Origin: Streptomyces nojiriensis
Lineage (GTDB): Bacteria; Actinomycetota; Actinomycetes; Streptomycetales; Streptomycetaceae
Length of the DNA: 64,000 nucleotides
NCBI RefSeq assembly: GCF_017639205.1
Contig: NZ_CP071139.1
Span: 124,001 to 188,000 of the forward strand
Direction: 5' to 3'
The notes under the pieces were generated by a model. That model searched no databases, was not told the origin of the DNA, and worked only from the letters and a program-made list of their open reading frames with translations. Positions 49,001-56,223 of the stretch are shown one piece after another; the stretch's first letter is position 1; each line of letters starts with the position of its first letter. Position numbers and translations under genes: made by a program.

Positions 49001-49836
49001 CAGTGGCCGTAGAAGTCGGCGCGGACGCCGAGTACGACCCGGGTCCGGCTGGTCGCCGTGGTGGCGGCCGCGGTCAGCATGGCGATGAAGGCGCCTCGTC
49101 GGCCTTGGTCCCCGCAGAGGGTGAAGACTTCCTCGAACTGGTCGACGACGATCAGTGTGTCGGTGTCCGGCGGATGATCGATCATGGCCTGCCGGATGCG
49201 CAGGTGCAGTGCCGCGGGATCGTCCGGCAGCTCGGCCGCGAGTGTGCCGGGGGCCTCTCCCGTCGCCGCGGCGAGGTGGATCGCGCACTCCTCCATGGGG
49301 TGCGGGCCGGGTGTGAAGAGCATCACCGGCCACCCCGATGCCCGTGCGCGGGCGACGAGTCCGGCCCGCAGCAGGGAGGACTTCCCCGAGCCGGACGGCC
49401 CGAAGACGGCCAGGAAGCGGTGCTCGCGCACCTTCGCGAGCAGCTCGGCGGTCAGGCGCTCGCGTCCGAAGAAGCGGTCGGCGTCCTCCGGCTGGAATGC
49501 CGACAGGCCCGTGTACGGTGCGCTCCGCCGGCCGGGCTGTCCGGGCTGCTCGTCGGGGGGTGTGCTCGCGGCGATCTCGGTGGCGACCGTGTGCCATCGG
49601 GCTTCCCACGCGCGGCGGTCGCCCTGGCAGGCCTCGACGTAGGCGAGCGTGACGGCAAGGCTCGGGAAGGTGTTCCCGCCCGCGGCGTCCGAGAGTGTCG
49701 TGGACGAGTAGTGCGCCCGTTTCGCCAGGGCCCGGTAGGGCGGCCGTCCCGCTGTCTCGCGCAGTTTCCGGAGGTCGGCCGCGAAGCGGGTGAGTGGACC
49801 GGAGTCCGGGTCGAGCGGGCGTTCGGGGCGTGGCAT
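46054..49836 (-). CDS. XRE-like HTH / STAND NTPase / WD40 protein
   Basis: This 1260-aa protein combines three parts. Residues 15-75 are an HTH like those of the 10.8 and 36.7 kb proteins (YRALAKRAHYSSTTLSDAAGG). Residues 110-500 are an nSTAND-type NTPase with Walker A FGPSGSGKSS (146-154) and Walker B LIVVDQFEEVF (D232). A membrane helix lies near 555-575 (LVTLLTVLVAVAATAGGL). Residues 620-1255 form about 13-14 WD40 repeats, many with GHT...VAFSPDG...TARVWD. STAND proteins are signal-controlled switches, in plants and bacteria linked to defence or regulation. The start ATG 49836 follows AAGGAAGG. The function is inferred from domain order. Confidence 0.93.
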   Translation of the reverse strand: MPRPERPLDPDSGPLTRFAADLRKLRETAGRPPYRALAKRAHYSSTTLSDAAGGNTFPSLAVTLAYVEACQGDRRAWEARWHTVATEIAASTPPDEQPGQPGRRSAPYTGLSAFQPEDADRFFGRERLTAELLAKVREHRFLAVFGPSGSGKSSLLRAGLVARARASGWPVMLFTPGPHPMEECAIHLAAATGEAPGTLAAELPDDPAALHLRIRQAMIDHPPDTDTLIVVDQFEEVFTLCGDQGRRGAFIAMLTAAATTATSRTRVVLGVRADFYGHCVQDPRLVEAIRDAQLAVGPMNSQELREAVTRPAALADCTVTGPLLAAVVADATGRPGALPLVSHAMVETWRRRSGSRLTLEGYLAAGGIQHALAHTAETAYGALTPPQQDLARSLFLRLTALGDGTEDTRRRITRDELDPSPDTVHVLESLARQRLVTLDRECLEITHEAIIRCWPRLRGWLTEDRDQLLLHRQLTDATAAWEAQDHDPHTLYRGARLAAALDLAAAHDGARLTSRERRFLDASREAQAGELAAVRRRTVRLRQLVTLLTVLVAVAATAGGLAVDSRDAAIGQRNVAIARKAAANAAEVRQQNPSLAAQLNLAAYRLAATDDVRDQLMSTFATPYTSRLTSHTSDVVSVSVAPDSTLLATASWDRTIRLWDIADAHHPLQLAVVNQPERLMSVAFGEGGRILATASERSVRLWDVTDRRAPAELSTLADQRSAPTWVASGPAGLIATGHTDGTARLWNVTDPRRPRLLATLPGHSAALTSVTFSPDSRTAATTGDTTTRLWDVRDPAHPLLLDVLRGHTDTVTSAAFSPDGKTVATGSWDRTARVWDISGDRRTQPPAVLPVHPAIVWSVAFSPDGGTLVSVGGSTQFWDVTAPAHPKRTSTVQGGFYQAAFSPDGRVLANSDRLLDLRDLSLATHDDVVTSLAFAPGGHLLASASWDGTARLWQVTGGRALWPLSVLHGHTRFVRCVAFSPDGRTLVTTSEDGTARVWDVTDPRTPRPVSVLTPDGGEVAGAAFGPDGHLLALWAQATAGLWDLTDPGDPRPLGRIAEDGPHVTTASFRPDGRTLVTSTGESGSLRFWDISAPRSPRELPSPFRSDPLTGGVFSPDNRRLAAFHRTDKTLWLIDVDDMNRPAKVTRLPASGSWLYTMAFDAAGRRLAAGAADSKALLWDVGGAATPVVLTGHTNPVPAVAFSPDGNTLATGGNDFTIRLRDTGPATVATRICDSAYPRITRAQWAQYFTAVDFTPPCPAP

Positions 49837-49982
49837 TGCCTTCCTTTCTGCGGCTCCGCAGCCGTGTCGGGTGGTGTTTGTCCAGCTTTTGATGTCCGGA
49901 ACCCTCGTTCCGGCGCCGGACATCGGCCGGGGGCTAGACCAGGGCCAGCGCAACCGCGCAACGGCGATGGGAAGGGGAAATC

Positions 49983-50450
49983 ATGAGGTCCGTGCGACGA
50001 CTGATGCTGCTGGCGGCGGTCACCGGGCTGCTGGCCGGCGCCACCTTGACGGGCTCGCCCGCGGCTGCCGCGGCACCGCTGCTCAGGTCCAACCTGAACG
50101 GAAGGTGCGCCGACGTCTTCATGTTCCACCAGGAGAACGGCGCCTCCACCGTGACGTGGGACTGCCATGGCGGCACCAACCAGCAGTGGTACTGGGACGG
50201 TGAGCAGATCCGTTCGAGCATGAACGGGAAGTGCCTGGAGATCTACGGTCCCCATCTGGGTGACCAGGGCTCGGTGAGCATGTGGGACTGCCATGGCGGT
50301 CTCCACCAGAAGTGGTACCGCAACGGCAGTGAGATCCGTAACCGGGTGAACGGGAAGTGCCTCGACATCCTGGCCGGCCGGCCGGAGATCGGCCAGCTCC
50401 TGGTGAGCTGGAGCTGCAACGGCGCGCGGAGCCAGAGCTGGGACTTCTGA
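49983..50450 (+). CDS. secreted ricin-B-lectin-like protein
   Basis: This 155-aa protein starts at ATG 49983 behind GGAAGGGGAA. A signal peptide of about 30 residues ends near AAAA. The mature part contains a single ricin-type beta-trefoil domain with repeats NLNGRCADVFMF, NGKCLEIYGPH and NGKCLDILAGRP, each followed by QQWYWDG/QKWYRNG/SQSWDF (QxW motifs). Such a domain usually binds galactose-type sugars and is attached to glycosidases; here no catalytic partner is fused. It may be an adhesin, lectin or inhibitor. It is divergent from the STAND gene. Confidence 0.9.
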   Translation: MRSVRRLMLLAAVTGLLAGATLTGSPAAAAAPLLRSNLNGRCADVFMFHQENGASTVTWDCHGGTNQQWYWDGEQIRSSMNGKCLEIYGPHLGDQGSVSMWDCHGGLHQKWYRNGSEIRNRVNGKCLDILAGRPEIGQLLVSWSCNGARSQSWDF

Positions 50451-50465
50451 ACGCCGGCCCCGTCC

Positions 50466-50490
50466 GGCCCGGCACACCGCGTGCCGGGCC
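50466..50490. terminator. 10-bp hairpin after lectin gene
   Basis: GGCCCGGCAC / GTGCCGGGCC with a 5-nt loop lies 16 nt after the lectin stop. It is followed by a tandem 19-bp repeat (50481-50499, 50500-50518) that contains the same GCCGGGCC motif. Confidence 0.75.
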
Positions 50491-50554
50491 GGGCGGGGCG
50501 TGCCGGGCCGGGCGGGGCGGGGGCCGTTGCCCGTTGTCCCGGACCTTGCCCTGC

Positions 50555-50571
50555 CTATCGAGTTTCGATAG
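50555..50571. promoter_or_regulatory. CTATCGA-N3-TCGATAG operator
   Basis: Perfect 7-bp inverted arms CTATCGA and TCGATAG around GTT, located about 32 bp before the DUF2975 start. A single XRE dimer site upstream of its own operon is the likely role. Confidence 0.75.
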
Positions 50572-50603
50572 ATTTCCATCGTGGATCGATGGAAGGATGG
50601 GCC

Positions 50604-51089
50604 GTGGGGAAGCTGACCGTGCGTGCGTTGCGCGCCGTGCTCGCGGTGGTGCTCGTCGGCACCGTGTTCGTGCAGGCGTCGATGGTGTGGGCGTTGGTCA
50701 CCGGCGAGGTGGAGGGGTCGCTCCCCCTGACCCCGATGCGGGTGATCGTGATCCTGGGCATGGTGTCGGCCCAGGTCGCCCTGGTCTGCGTAGGGCGGCT
50801 GACGGCGATGGTGCGGCGCGGAACCGTGTTCTCGCACGCCGCCTTCCGGTACGTGGACGGCGTGATCTGGGCGATCGTGGCGGCGGCCCTGCTGTGGTTC
50901 GCGGTCACGGCCGTCAACGCCCCCGGCCAGCGGGAGGACCCGGGCGTCACCGTGATCATGGGCGGGATCGGTCTGGCCATCCTGGGGGTCGCGCTCATCG
51001 TGCTCGTGCTGCGGATGCTGCTCGCCCAGGCCGTCGCGCGCGACGGCGAGGCGGCGCAGATGCGGGCCGAGCTGGACGAGGTGATCTGA
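50604..51089 (+). CDS. DUF2975 membrane protein
   Basis: This 161-aa protein has four predicted membrane helices (ALRAVLAVVLVGTVFVQAS, VIVILGMVSAQVALVCVG, VIWAIVAAALLWFAVTA and VTVIMGGIGLAILGVALIVLVL) and matches the DUF2975 pattern (REDPGVT-like loop). It starts with GTG 50604 behind GGAAGGATGGGCC; ATG 50589 is an alternative. The one-base overlap TGATG with the next gene shows coupling. DUF2975/XRE pairs (as with YozG) are widespread and act as a membrane sensor with a repressor partner; the signal is not known. Confidence 0.9.
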   Translation: MGKLTVRALRAVLAVVLVGTVFVQASMVWALVTGEVEGSLPLTPMRVIVILGMVSAQVALVCVGRLTAMVRRGTVFSHAAFRYVDGVIWAIVAAALLWFAVTAVNAPGQREDPGVTVIMGGIGLAILGVALIVLVLRMLLAQAVARDGEAAQMRAELDEVI

Positions 51090-51337
51090 TGCCCATCGCC
51101 GTCGACATCGACGTGATGCTGGCCAGGCGGAAGATGTCGGTGGGTGAGCTCGCGGACCGGGTGGGGATCACGCCGGCCAACCTGGCGGTGCTCAAGAACG
51201 GCCGCGCCAGGGCGGTGCGCTTCGCGACGCTCGCGGCGCTCTGCGAGGTGCTCGAGTGCCAGCCGGGCGACCTGCTGCGCTGGGAGGCCGGGGACACCGC
51301 GGCGGACATCGCGGCGGACGGCGCGGAAGGGCGCTGA
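51089..51337 (+). CDS. XRE-family (YozG-like) regulator
   Basis: This 82-aa helix-turn-helix protein has the clear sequence MPIAVDIDVMLARRKMSVGELADRVG, then ITPANLAVLKNGRARAVRF as the recognition helix, and LCEVLECQPGDLLRWE. It overlaps the DUF2975 gene by one base. It most likely binds the CTATCGA-N3-TCGATAG operator upstream of the operon and represses it. The short C-terminal tail after LRWE is Ala-rich. Confidence 0.93.
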   Translation: MPIAVDIDVMLARRKMSVGELADRVGITPANLAVLKNGRARAVRFATLAALCEVLECQPGDLLRWEAGDTAADIAADGAEGR

Positions 51338-51606
51338 GCGGCCGGCGTCCGCCGTGCGGGACTGCGTACGGGCCAATTCCCGGGAACGGGCCCCGGCACG
51401 GCTTCGCACCCGGGGGCCGGCCCGGCCCGGAGGGCGGCAGCTCGTGTGCGCGTCTTCGCCGGAACCGGACTCCTGCCGGCGGTACCGCGGCTGCGGGCTG
51501 AGTGACCGTCGGTTTCGGAATGTCCGATTCCGGGGACGGTGTCCCAGCAGTGCCGCGATCGGCCCCCGCGCCACGACGGCGCCTGACGCGACAGCCGAGG
51601 GAGACC

Positions 51607-52326
51607 ATGGGTGGGAAAGGCGTACGCCGGACGGCCGCGTCGGCCGCTCTTGCCGGAGCGGCCGCCCTCGTCCTGGCGGCTCCGCCGCCGGCCGGCGCCG
51701 AGCCCGGGGCCGGGACCGCGCCGCCGTCCGGGACCGCGGCCGCGCGGCAGGACGCCTCTCCCGCGCCGCCCGCGCCCCGCCTCCCCCGCGACTTCCGGGG
51801 CAGGGGCAAGTGGATCGTCCGGGACCTGGACATCACGGTGCCGTTCACCTGGGAGGGGAGGGAGGGCGACAGCCAGATGACCGCGGGGGGCCCGCAGTAC
51901 CCGATCTGGTTCACCAACCTGATCTACCACGACACGCTCTACACGCTGACGTACAAATGGCCCGGCCTGGACGAACACCCCTGCTCGCGCATCCCGGGCT
52001 TCAGCCTGGAGGACCTGAACCAGGGGTTCGCAAACGCCCGGTTCGTCGGGCCGGAGACCCTGCGGCGCACCCCGCAGCGGCGCGTGAACCACTGGAGGGT
52101 GGGGGTGGTCTTCCCGGAGCTGCCTCCCGGGAATTACCCGCGGCTGCCGCTCGCGCTCGGCGACGTCTACGTCGACGAGAACGACCGGGGCACCTTCTGG
52201 CAGGTGCTGCAGTTCGGCGTCCAGAACCTCTACGACCCCGAGCTGGACGAGTGGCTGGTCATGGACACCTTCGAGCACCGGCCGGGGACCGTGACGCTTC
52301 CCCGGCGGTGCGAGCCGCCCCGGTGA
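51607..52326 (+). CDS. secreted protein of unknown function
   Basis: This 239-aa protein starts at ATG 51607 behind GGGAGACC. A signal peptide (MGGKGVRRTAASAALAG... ending in AGAEP, about 32 residues) precedes a Pro/Ala linker of about 25 residues. The mature domain contains IVRDLDITVPFTWEG, GPQYPIWFTNLIYHDTLYTLTYKWP and YVDENDRGTFWQVLQFG, with Cys127 and Cys235 possibly pairing. I do not recognise the family. A role outside the cell is likely. No partner gene is apparent. Confidence 0.8.
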   Translation: MGGKGVRRTAASAALAGAAALVLAAPPPAGAEPGAGTAPPSGTAAARQDASPAPPAPRLPRDFRGRGKWIVRDLDITVPFTWEGREGDSQMTAGGPQYPIWFTNLIYHDTLYTLTYKWPGLDEHPCSRIPGFSLEDLNQGFANARFVGPETLRRTPQRRVNHWRVGVVFPELPPGNYPRLPLALGDVYVDENDRGTFWQVLQFGVQNLYDPELDEWLVMDTFEHRPGTVTLPRRCEPPR

Positions 52327-52378
52327 GCGGTTCCCGTCCGGTACCCCCTCGACTGATCGATCTTCAACATCATCCGGT

Positions 52379-53242
52379 CGCATCGGCACTGCCCCTGACA
52401 TCAACGGCCTCGCGGTGCACGGCGGGCTCAGCCGCACCGTGCGCGACAGTGCGGCCCTGCTCGACCTGATCCAGGGCCCGGAGACCGGCGACCCCTACTT
52501 CGCCGAGCGCCCCCGCCGCCCGTACCTCGAGGAGATCACCAGGGAGCCCGGCCGGCTGCGCGTCGGCCTGGTCACCACCCCCTGGAGCGGGCGGACGGTG
52601 GAGCCGGCCGTGGGCGAGGCCGCGCTGGCCGCCGCCCGGCTGCTGGAATCGCTCGGCCACCGGGTCGAGGCCGCCGCCGTGGATCTCGGCGTGGGCTGGG
52701 AGGAGTTCGTCCTGGCCAACGCCCGCCTGTGGTCCGCGAATCTGGTGACGTGGATCGACGGCCTCGCCGGGGCGTCGGGCCGCCCGGTGGACGAGTCCAC
52801 CGTGGAGCCCGAGATGCTCGCGAGCTACGCGTGGGGGCTCGGGGTGAGCGGTGCGCAGTTCGTGCACGCCCTGGAGGTGCGCAACCGGGTCGCCCGCTCG
52901 GTCGGCGCCTGCTTCGGGGCCCGGGACCTGCTGCTGACGCCCACCCTCCCCGAGATACCGGTGCCCCTGGGCACCTACGGCCGGGGCGCGGAGCACGCCG
53001 ACGGGCTGGGCCGGATGGAGCACCTCTTGCACCGCTCGCCGTTCACCGCCGCCTTCAACGTCGCCGGGACGCCCGCGATGTCGGTGCCGCTCGCCTGCGA
53101 CCCGGCCACCGGCATGCCGGTCGGTGTCCAGTTCGCCGCGGGCTACGGACGCGAGGACGTACTGTTCCGGCTCGCCGCGCAGCTGGAGAAGGCCGCGCCC
53201 TGGGCGCAGCGCAGGCCTGCCGTGTGGGCGGGCGCGGCCTGA
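52379..53242 (+). pseudogene. 5'-truncated amidase
   Basis: The frame begins inside an amidase-signature protein: around 52379 it reads RIGTAPDINGLAVHGGLSRTVRDSAALLDL in pieces that fit the region after the catalytic Ser of that family (the first 100-150 residues, with the Ser-cisSer-Lys triad and the GGSSGG loop, are missing). Sequence then continues normally to the natural end (AGTPAMSVPL, GMPVGVQFAAGYGREDVLF). It is closest in feel to 6-aminohexanoate-dimer hydrolase-like amidases. It has no ribosome site. It is a 5'-deleted remnant and cannot be active. Confidence 0.85.
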
Positions 53243-53261
53243 CCCGGCAGGAGACACCCCC

Positions 53262-53636
53262 TCAGCGGGTGCTGAAGCGGTCCTGGGAGGCCAGGACGGT
53301 GTCGGCGTGGCGGGCGGCCCAGCTGCCCATCGCGCGGATGGGGACCAGCAGGGCCGTGCCGGCCTCGGTGAGGGTGTAGTCGACGCGCGGTGGCGCCTGG
53401 GCGTAACGGCGGCGCTCCACCAGGCCGTTGTACTCCAGCCGCCTCAGCGCGTCGTTGAGCACCTTGGGGCTGATCCCGCCGATCCGCTCCAGCAGGGCGC
53501 GCGGGCGCATCGGGCCGCCCTCGCCGAGGACGAAGACCACCACGCTGTCCCACCGGTTCGCCAGCACCTCGAAGGCGATCCGGGCCCGGCAGTCCGCCGC
53601 GAACACGTCCCCCGCCAGCTCCTGTTGCTCTCCCAT
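53262..53636 (-). CDS. HxlR-family regulator
   Basis: This 124-aa protein of the HxlR/MarR-like winged-helix family starts at ATG 53636. Diagnostic parts are CRARIAFEVLANRWDSVVVFVLGEG, MRPRALLERIGGISPKVLNDALRRLEYNGLV and RVDYTLTEAGTALL. It has one N-terminal cysteine (Cys18 region, DCRARIA) at the position used in redox-sensing members such as HypR/QorR. It is divergent from the F420-reductase-like gene, with a perfect 13-bp palindrome between them. Confidence 0.93.
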   Translation of the reverse strand: MGEQQELAGDVFAADCRARIAFEVLANRWDSVVVFVLGEGGPMRPRALLERIGGISPKVLNDALRRLEYNGLVERRRYAQAPPRVDYTLTEAGTALLVPIRAMGSWAARHADTVLASQDRFSTR

Positions 53637-53653
53637 CCGCCCATCCTGCCCGG

Positions 53654-53681
53654 CCGATGCACACCGTGCGGTGTGCATCGG
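53654..53681. promoter_or_regulatory. perfect HxlR operator
   Basis: CCGATGCACACCG-TG-CGGTGTGCATCGG: a 28-bp perfect dyad, with 13-bp arms, 17 bp from the HxlR start codon. It probably binds the HxlR dimer and controls both divergent genes. Confidence 0.8.
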
Positions 53682-53739
53682 GGCGCCTAGCGTCCGGGGC
53701 ATGACATCCCACAATGCGGGGGAAAAGGGGAGCGGCATC

Positions 53740-54405
53740 ATGCGGATCGGCATTCTCGGCACGGGCTCGATGGCGACGGCCCTGGGCGGTGCCTGGGTGC
53801 GGGCCGGGCACCAGGTCCTGGTGGGCGGGCGGAACGCGGCGGCCGCGGCCCGGGCGGCGGCCCGGACCGGGGCCGCCGGGCACGGCGGGCTCGCCGAGGC
53901 GGCCGCCTACGGTGAGGCGGTGCTGATGGCCGTACCGGCGGACAGCGCACCGCGGCTGGCCCGGGAGCTCGCCCCGGTGCTGGCCGGGCGGACGGTGCTC
54001 GACTGCACGGTGCCCATGGCGGCGGGCCCGGACGGGCCCTCGCCGACCACGGCCGGCGGCACGGACTCCGTCGCCGCGCGGATCTCGGCGGCCGCGCCGG
54101 ACGCCGGTGTCGCCAAGGTCTTCGGGATCTGCCACGAGAGCATCTGGACCCTGCCGCGGCCCGCCTTCGAGGGAGCGCCCCTGGCGGTGCCCTTCTGCGC
54201 CGGCACCCCGGCCGCCGCCGCCCTCACCGGGGAGCTGATCGTGTCGATGGGCTGCTCCCCGCTGCCGTGCGGCGGACTGTCCCGCGCGGCGCTGCTGGAG
54301 TCGGCCGCCGTCCTCGCCGTCGGTGTGTGGTGGTCCGGCGGCGAGGTGCGCCACGTGTTCCCCTCCCCCGCCCTGGCGCCGGGCGCGGTCGACGACGGGC
54401 CCTGA
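53740..54405 (+). CDS. NADPH-dependent F420 reductase-like protein
   Basis: This 221-aa protein begins MRIGILGTGSMATALGGAWVRAG, a GxGxM/A Rossmann loop of the F420-NADP oxidoreductase/imine reductase group. It continues with VLVGGRNAAAAARA and AVLMAVPADSAPRLARELAPV. Members reduce F420 or imines, or oxidise NADPH. The start ATG 53740 follows GGGGAGCGGC; ATG 53701 would add 13 residues without a ribosome site. It is under the HxlR operator. Substrate unknown. Confidence 0.9.
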   Translation: MRIGILGTGSMATALGGAWVRAGHQVLVGGRNAAAAARAAARTGAAGHGGLAEAAAYGEAVLMAVPADSAPRLARELAPVLAGRTVLDCTVPMAAGPDGPSPTTAGGTDSVAARISAAAPDAGVAKVFGICHESIWTLPRPAFEGAPLAVPFCAGTPAAAALTGELIVSMGCSPLPCGGLSRAALLESAAVLAVGVWWSGGEVRHVFPSPALAPGAVDDGP

Positions 54406-54442
54406 GGGCCGTAGTGCGGTGCGGGCCCGTGGCGTGCCCGGG

Positions 54443-56194
54443 TCACCTGTCGTGGCGGTGCGGCCTGCGGCCGAGGGGAAGGAGGTACTGGAGCGGCTGG
54501 TCCGGGTCGTTGAGTCCGAGCAGTTCGTGGGCCAGGTCGTCGTGGAAGCCGCCCAGCGGGGTCCCGCCCAGGCCCAGGGCCGACGCCGTGAGCAGCAGGG
54601 TCTGGGCCAGGTGGCCGGTCTCCAGCAGGGCCAGGCGCAGCGCGCGCAGTCCGTAGCGGCGGCGCAGCAGGCCGAGGTCGGCGTAGAGGGCGAGGAGTAC
54701 CGGTGCCTGGGCGATGCCGATCCAGTCCGGGTCGGTGGAGGGGCGCGAGAGGTAGGTCGACAGGGCGGTGATGTCCTCGGGCGGCGCCGCCGGGCCGATG
54801 CGGCGCAGGGTCCGGCGTTCGGGGACGCAGTCGTAGGTGCCGGCGGGAAGGCCGCTCACGTCGAGGACGAGGAGGCGGACGCGTGCCGTGTGGAGGGCGC
54901 CGGCGCTGGGGTAGGGGCGGTGGGCCAGGGTACGGGTCGTGCCGTCGGCGAGGTGCTGCTCGCTGCGGCCGCTCTCGGCGAGGGAGTGCCACAGCAGGGC
55001 GCCGAGCGTGCCGGTGTCGAGGGGGCCGGTGAGGGCGCCGCGCAGCGAGGAGCGTGCGGCCAGCACCGCGGCCAGGGGCACCTGGGGCAACGGGTCGGCG
55101 GGGAGGGGGATTTCGGCCGGCCCGGCCGCCGGGGACGGGGATGGGGCCGTGGATGGGGACGGGGAGGGGGAGGGGGAGGGTAGGGGGCGCAGTGCCGAGT
55201 CCTCGCCGCGGCCGATCTGGAACTTGCTGCGCTCCAGGTACTGCAGGTCGGGGGCGGTGTGGCCGGGCGGGAAGAAGCCTGCCGGCGCGTCCGTCTCCAG
55301 CAGGGTGCGCGCGGCCAGCCGGCACACGGCCCGTTCCTCGTCGGGGCTCACTCCCAGCCGGTTGAACAGCATGTGCAGCTGGGAGCCCCAGATCCCGGCC
55401 CGGGTCCCCTCGCCGGGGCCGCCGAGCAGCGCGTCGGCCTCCCGGACCTGTTCGGCCCAGTGCTCCAGCCAGGGCGCCGCGGTGCCGGCCCGCAGGCGTT
55501 CGCGCAGGTCCGCGGCGCGCCCTGCGAGGGTGGTGCGCTGCGCGGCGTGGACGGTGTTGACCCTTGTGTGGACGGCGGCGGCGGGCAGCAGCGGCACCTC
55601 GGTGACCCAGCGCCAGCCGGCCGCGTGCGCGCGGAGCCAGCGTGCGGCGGCGAGCGGGTCCATGCCGAGCGCGTACGCCGTGGTGTGTGCGAGGTCCGCG
55701 GCCGCGGTGAGGCGGGATGCGGCCGTGGTGGTGGCGGGCAGGGCCCGCAGTACGTCCAGGGCGGTGCGGGTGGAGGCGGCGAAGAGCGCCTCGGCGACGG
55801 GCAGGGCCCGCGGTCCGCCGTAGCGCCGGGTTTCGGGTACGTAGGGCACGGCGCGGATCTCGGCGTGCCGGGAGGGCCAGGGGCCGGGGACGGCGGGCAC
55901 CTGCCGGGCCCGCCGGGCCAGCAGGTCCGGGAGGTCCGGGAGCCGGTGGGGGTCCGCGGCGGCCGCGGCCGTGGTGGTGCGGATACGGATCCGCAGGTGG
56001 GGGCCGTCCTGCCCGTAGCGGATGAAGAACCAGTCGGCGGCTTCGCCGGCGGCCACGAGGCCGTCGAGGAGGGGGGCCGCGTCGCGGAGCAGGAAGCGGT
56101 CGGTGTCCTCGGTGGTGGAGTGCAGGAAGAGGTGGTGGCTCTGCCAGGTGCCGGCGGCGGCGCCCGTGCCGGTGTCGTTGTCGGTCGTCGTCAC
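54443..56194 (-). CDS. bifunctional glutamate-elimination / azoline dehydrogenase (LazF-like)
   Basis: This 583-aa protein joins two enzymes. Residues 15-330 are a thiopeptide-type LanB C-terminal (elimination) domain: TWQSHHLFLHSTTEDTDRF, DWFFIRYGQDGPHLRIRIR and WGSQLHMLFNRLGVS. A Ser-Pro linker (PSPSPSPSP) separates residues 385-583, a SagB-type FMN dehydrogenase with RSSLRGALTGPLDTGTLGALLWHS and LRALRLALLETGHLAQTLLLTASALGLG. Exactly this fusion is known for LazF of lactazole. It would remove glutamate from Glu-esters of Ser/Thr and oxidise azolines to azoles. It is the last gene of the operon. GTG start 56194. Confidence 0.9.
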   Translation of the reverse strand: MTTTDNDTGTGAAAGTWQSHHLFLHSTTEDTDRFLLRDAAPLLDGLVAAGEAADWFFIRYGQDGPHLRIRIRTTTAAAAADPHRLPDLPDLLARRARQVPAVPGPWPSRHAEIRAVPYVPETRRYGGPRALPVAEALFAASTRTALDVLRALPATTTAASRLTAAADLAHTTAYALGMDPLAAARWLRAHAAGWRWVTEVPLLPAAAVHTRVNTVHAAQRTTLAGRAADLRERLRAGTAAPWLEHWAEQVREADALLGGPGEGTRAGIWGSQLHMLFNRLGVSPDEERAVCRLAARTLLETDAPAGFFPPGHTAPDLQYLERSKFQIGRGEDSALRPLPSPSPSPSPSTAPSPSPAAGPAEIPLPADPLPQVPLAAVLAARSSLRGALTGPLDTGTLGALLWHSLAESGRSEQHLADGTTRTLAHRPYPSAGALHTARVRLLVLDVSGLPAGTYDCVPERRTLRRIGPAAPPEDITALSTYLSRPSTDPDWIGIAQAPVLLALYADLGLLRRRYGLRALRLALLETGHLAQTLLLTASALGLGGTPLGGFHDDLAHELLGLNDPDQPLQYLLPLGRRPHRHDR

Positions 56195-56223
56195 GTCGTC
56201 CGGTCCTCGCCTCGCGTGTCGGG

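Noticed and set aside
46261..49986. A 1241-aa plus-strand frame opposite the STAND/WD40 gene
   Set aside because: It is Gly/Arg/Val-rich antisense to WD40 repeats and has no domain; the minus-strand gene explains the region.
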